The notes beneath the pieces are model-generated. The model was not told the origin of the DNA and made no database searches. It saw only the letters and a list, made by a program, of their open reading frames with translations. Below are positions 62,132 through 64,000 of a stretch of DNA of 64,000 nucleotides, in pieces. The stretch's first letter is position 1, and each line of letters opens with the position of its first letter. The stretch covers positions 241,941 through 305,940 of the forward strand of contig NZ_RQJO01000017.1 in the NCBI RefSeq assembly GCF_003858635.1, given 5' to 3'. The position numbers and the translations under genes are program-made. The DNA comes from Larkinella rosea. GTDB taxonomy: Bacteria; Bacteroidota; Bacteroidia; Cytophagales; Spirosomataceae.

Positions 62132-63436
62132 ATGATTGATTTTATTGAAGAACTCCGCTGGCGGGGCATGTTGCAGGATATGATGCCCGGTACCGAAGAA
62201 CAACTCCGGAAAGAATCGACGGCCGGTTACATCGGTTTTGACCCAACAGCTGCGTCCCTGCACATTGGAAACCTGGCGACCATTATGTTGCTGGTTCATT
62301 TACAACGGGCGGGTCACAAACCATTCGCTTTGGTGGGCGGAGCAACCGGTATGATTGGCGACCCATCGGGCCGCTCAACCGAGCGGGAGTTTCTGTCCGA
62401 AGAAACCCTGCGTCGCAATCAGGAAGGCATTCGGGCACAATTAGCCCGGTTTCTGGTGTTCGATGAGAGCGCCAACTCTGCCGAAATGGTCAATAATTAC
62501 GACTGGTTTAAGGGAATATCCTTTCTTGATTTTTTGCGGGAAGCCGGTACGCACCTGACCGTTAATTATATGGTTGCCAAAGATTCGGTTAAAAAGCGGC
62601 TGGAAACCGGTCTTTCATTTACAGAATTTTCTTATCAGTTACTTCAGGGATACGATTTTTACTGGCTTTACAAGAATAAAAATGTCCGTCTTCAAATGGG
62701 CGGTTCGGATCAGTGGGGAAACATCACCACCGGAACGGAACTCATCCGGCGAAAGGAAGTCGGTGCGACCGACCATTCGGAAGAATACCACGCCTTTGCG
62801 TTGACGACCCCGCTCATTACGAAATCAGACGGTACCAAATTCGGAAAATCGGCGCGTGGTAATGTGTGGCTCGACCCAGCCATGACGTCGCCCTACCAGT
62901 TTTACCAGTTCTGGCTGCACGCCAACGACTCGGATTGTCCCCGGCTGATCCGTGTCTTTACCTTGTTATCCCGCGAAGAAATCGAAGAACTGGAACGGCA
63001 GCACAACGAGGCTCCGCACCTGCGGATTTTGCAGAAAGCAATCGCTAAAGATGTAACGATTCGAGTCCATTCCCAAGCTGGTTATGAACTGGCGGTTAAA
63101 GCATCGGAAGTGCTGTACGGCAAGGCAACCATTGAAACACTGCGGACCATTCAGGCCGACGAGTTTGATATCATCTTTGAAGGAGTGCCGCAAACGCAGA
63201 TTACCGGTGCCGATCTGGAGGCCAGTAAAGATATCGTTGACCTGTTGGCCGTGGCCACGAAGGGCGAAATCTATGCGTCGAAAGGCGAAGCTCGCCGGGC
63301 GATTGCGCAAAATGCGGTTGGCATCAACAAACAAAAAATTAATGATGCTACACTCCTGTCGGAACAGGAGTGGCTACAAAGCCGGTATTTGATTGTTTCC
63401 AAAGGAAAAAACAACCATTTGATTAAGCTGGTGTAA
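62132..63436 (+). CDS. tyrS: Tyrosyl-tRNA synthetase
   Basis: A 434-residue class I aminoacyl-tRNA synthetase, start ATG 62132 (MIDFIEELRWRGMLQDMMPG). The HIGH-type motif is LHIGN (GYIGFDPTAASLHIGNLATIML, residue ~47). The tyrosine pocket appears as YQLLQGYDFYWLY and QMGGSDQWGNI. The KMSKS-type motif is KFGKSARGNVWLD. A C-terminal S4-like RNA-binding domain ends the protein (KGEARRAIAQNAVGINKQKI; SRYLIVSKGKNNHLIKLV). It is complete and lies directly upstream of an rRNA operon. Confidence 0.97.
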   Translation: MIDFIEELRWRGMLQDMMPGTEEQLRKESTAGYIGFDPTAASLHIGNLATIMLLVHLQRAGHKPFALVGGATGMIGDPSGRSTEREFLSEETLRRNQEGIRAQLARFLVFDESANSAEMVNNYDWFKGISFLDFLREAGTHLTVNYMVAKDSVKKRLETGLSFTEFSYQLLQGYDFYWLYKNKNVRLQMGGSDQWGNITTGTELIRRKEVGATDHSEEYHAFALTTPLITKSDGTKFGKSARGNVWLDPAMTSPYQFYQFWLHANDSDCPRLIRVFTLLSREEIEELERQHNEAPHLRILQKAIAKDVTIRVHSQAGYELAVKASEVLYGKATIETLRTIQADEFDIIFEGVPQTQITGADLEASKDIVDLLAVATKGEIYASKGEARRAIAQNAVGINKQKINDATLLSEQEWLQSRYLIVSKGKNNHLIKLV

Positions 63437-63453
63437 TTATTTTTTAAATTTTT

Positions 63454-63513
63454 AAACAGGTAACTTCTTGAGAACGAAGCGAGTACTTCAACGCTAAAAG
63501 AAGTTACCTGTTT
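63454..63513 (+). terminator. Terminator after tyrS
   Basis: Perfect 16-bp arms AAACAGGTAACTTCTT (63454-63469) and AAGAAGTTACCTGTTT (63498-63513) with a 28-base loop, 17 bases after the tyrS stop and preceding the rRNA promoters. Confidence 0.8.
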
Positions 63514-63529
63514 ATTTTGGGATTAGGTC

Positions 63530-63560
63530 TTGACAAGGTGGGAAATTATTCGGTACTTTG
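63530..63560 (+). promoter_or_regulatory. rRNA promoter P1
   Basis: TTG at 63530-63532, a 21-base spacer and TACTTTG at 63554-63560, followed directly by CAGTCCCAAATCGGGGA. The -7 element is one base shorter than TAnnTTTG. The 21-bp segment 63557-63577 is repeated exactly at P2. Confidence 0.6.
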
Positions 63561-63671
63561 CAGTCCCAAATCGGGGATACGAAGCGGGGAGGAGTTACCT
63601 AAGTGGTTGTTTTTGAATCAGTTAGGTGTTTAAAAAAGAAAAGCAGGTTAAAATTATTTTTTCTTTTTTAA

Positions 63672-63702
63672 TTTGATTTTTCAAAACCTTCCCTTACCTT
63701 TG
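63672..63702 (+). promoter_or_regulatory. rRNA promoter P2
   Basis: TTTG at 63672-63675, a 19-base AT-rich spacer and TACCTTTG at 63695-63702, an exact TAnnTTTG match at near-ideal spacing. The segment 63699-63719 repeats 63557-63577. About 175 bases of untranslated leader separate it from the 16S gene; between 63437 and 63877 I see no protein gene. Confidence 0.75.
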
Positions 63703-63877
63703 CAGTCCCAAATCGGGGAAAGAGTTCGGGTGCAAAATTACAATATCGGTTGACAAGCTTTCGGGTAGCTCAATCATCCATTTTCCAAACGAGGAAAATA
63801 TGTTCTTTGACGTAGTGGACAGAAGTACCAAACAATGACAATCGACGACGTAACAGTAAAATGTTAGTACGTTATTT

Positions 63878-64000
<123 letters not shown>

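Overview
The window comes from a Bacteroidota chromosome, most likely Cytophagales (a Spirosoma/Larkinella-type relative). I infer this from SusC/SusD and FecR/ECF-sigma genes, secreted proteins ending in type IX secretion sorting domains, LytS/LytTR two-component pairs, promoters of the TAnnTTTG (-7) type, and a 16S rRNA start whose V1 region looks like this group. The genus is inference.

Layout. 1-5.9 kb: the start of an OmpA-like protein cut by the window edge, a tandem SGNH esterase, an outer-membrane beta-barrel receptor and a small intradiol-dioxygenase-like protein. 6-9 kb: a LytS-type kinase and LytTR regulator flanking two secreted paralogues, preceded by three copies of a CCAAAAA-GTAGA box. 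9-18 kb: a planctomycete-type cytochrome protein, a pentapeptide-repeat protein, a LysR regulator, threonine synthase, and an overlapping operon of serine hydrolase, sensor kinase and LytTR regulator. 18-27 kb: two large paralogous CotH-kinase-family secreted proteins with Ig-like repeats. 27-41 kb: a haem-binding HEAT-repeat lipoprotein, then an ECF sigma / FecR / SusC / SusD system interrupted by a divergent FG-GAP/ASPIC lipoprotein gene.

41.5-51.6 kb holds the most interesting system: a class I lanthipeptide cluster, all on the minus strand. Transcription order is precursor A2, a luciferase-like flavin oxidoreductase, precursor A1, a full-length LanB dehydratase, a C39-peptidase ABC exporter, a HlyD-type adaptor and a LanC cyclase. 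The two precursors (45 and 49 residues) are too short for ordinary gene calling. They share a leader ending in GG and cores of the form T-x3-C-T-[ST]-x(2,3)-C, which recalls the spacing of nisin rings A/B. Each has a duplicated 5' leader and a hairpin after its stop codon that could hold down expression of the downstream enzymes.

51.8-64 kb: a sialate O-acetylesterase, a small hypothetical gene and an AT-richer Rpn-family nuclease, a collagen-like lipoprotein, several hypothetical proteins, then housekeeping genes (ilvE, cobalamin adenosyltransferase, queA, tyrS) and the first ~120 bases of a 16S rRNA gene behind two tandem promoters carrying a 21-bp direct repeat. No complete tRNA, CRISPR array, insertion sequence or prophage was seen.
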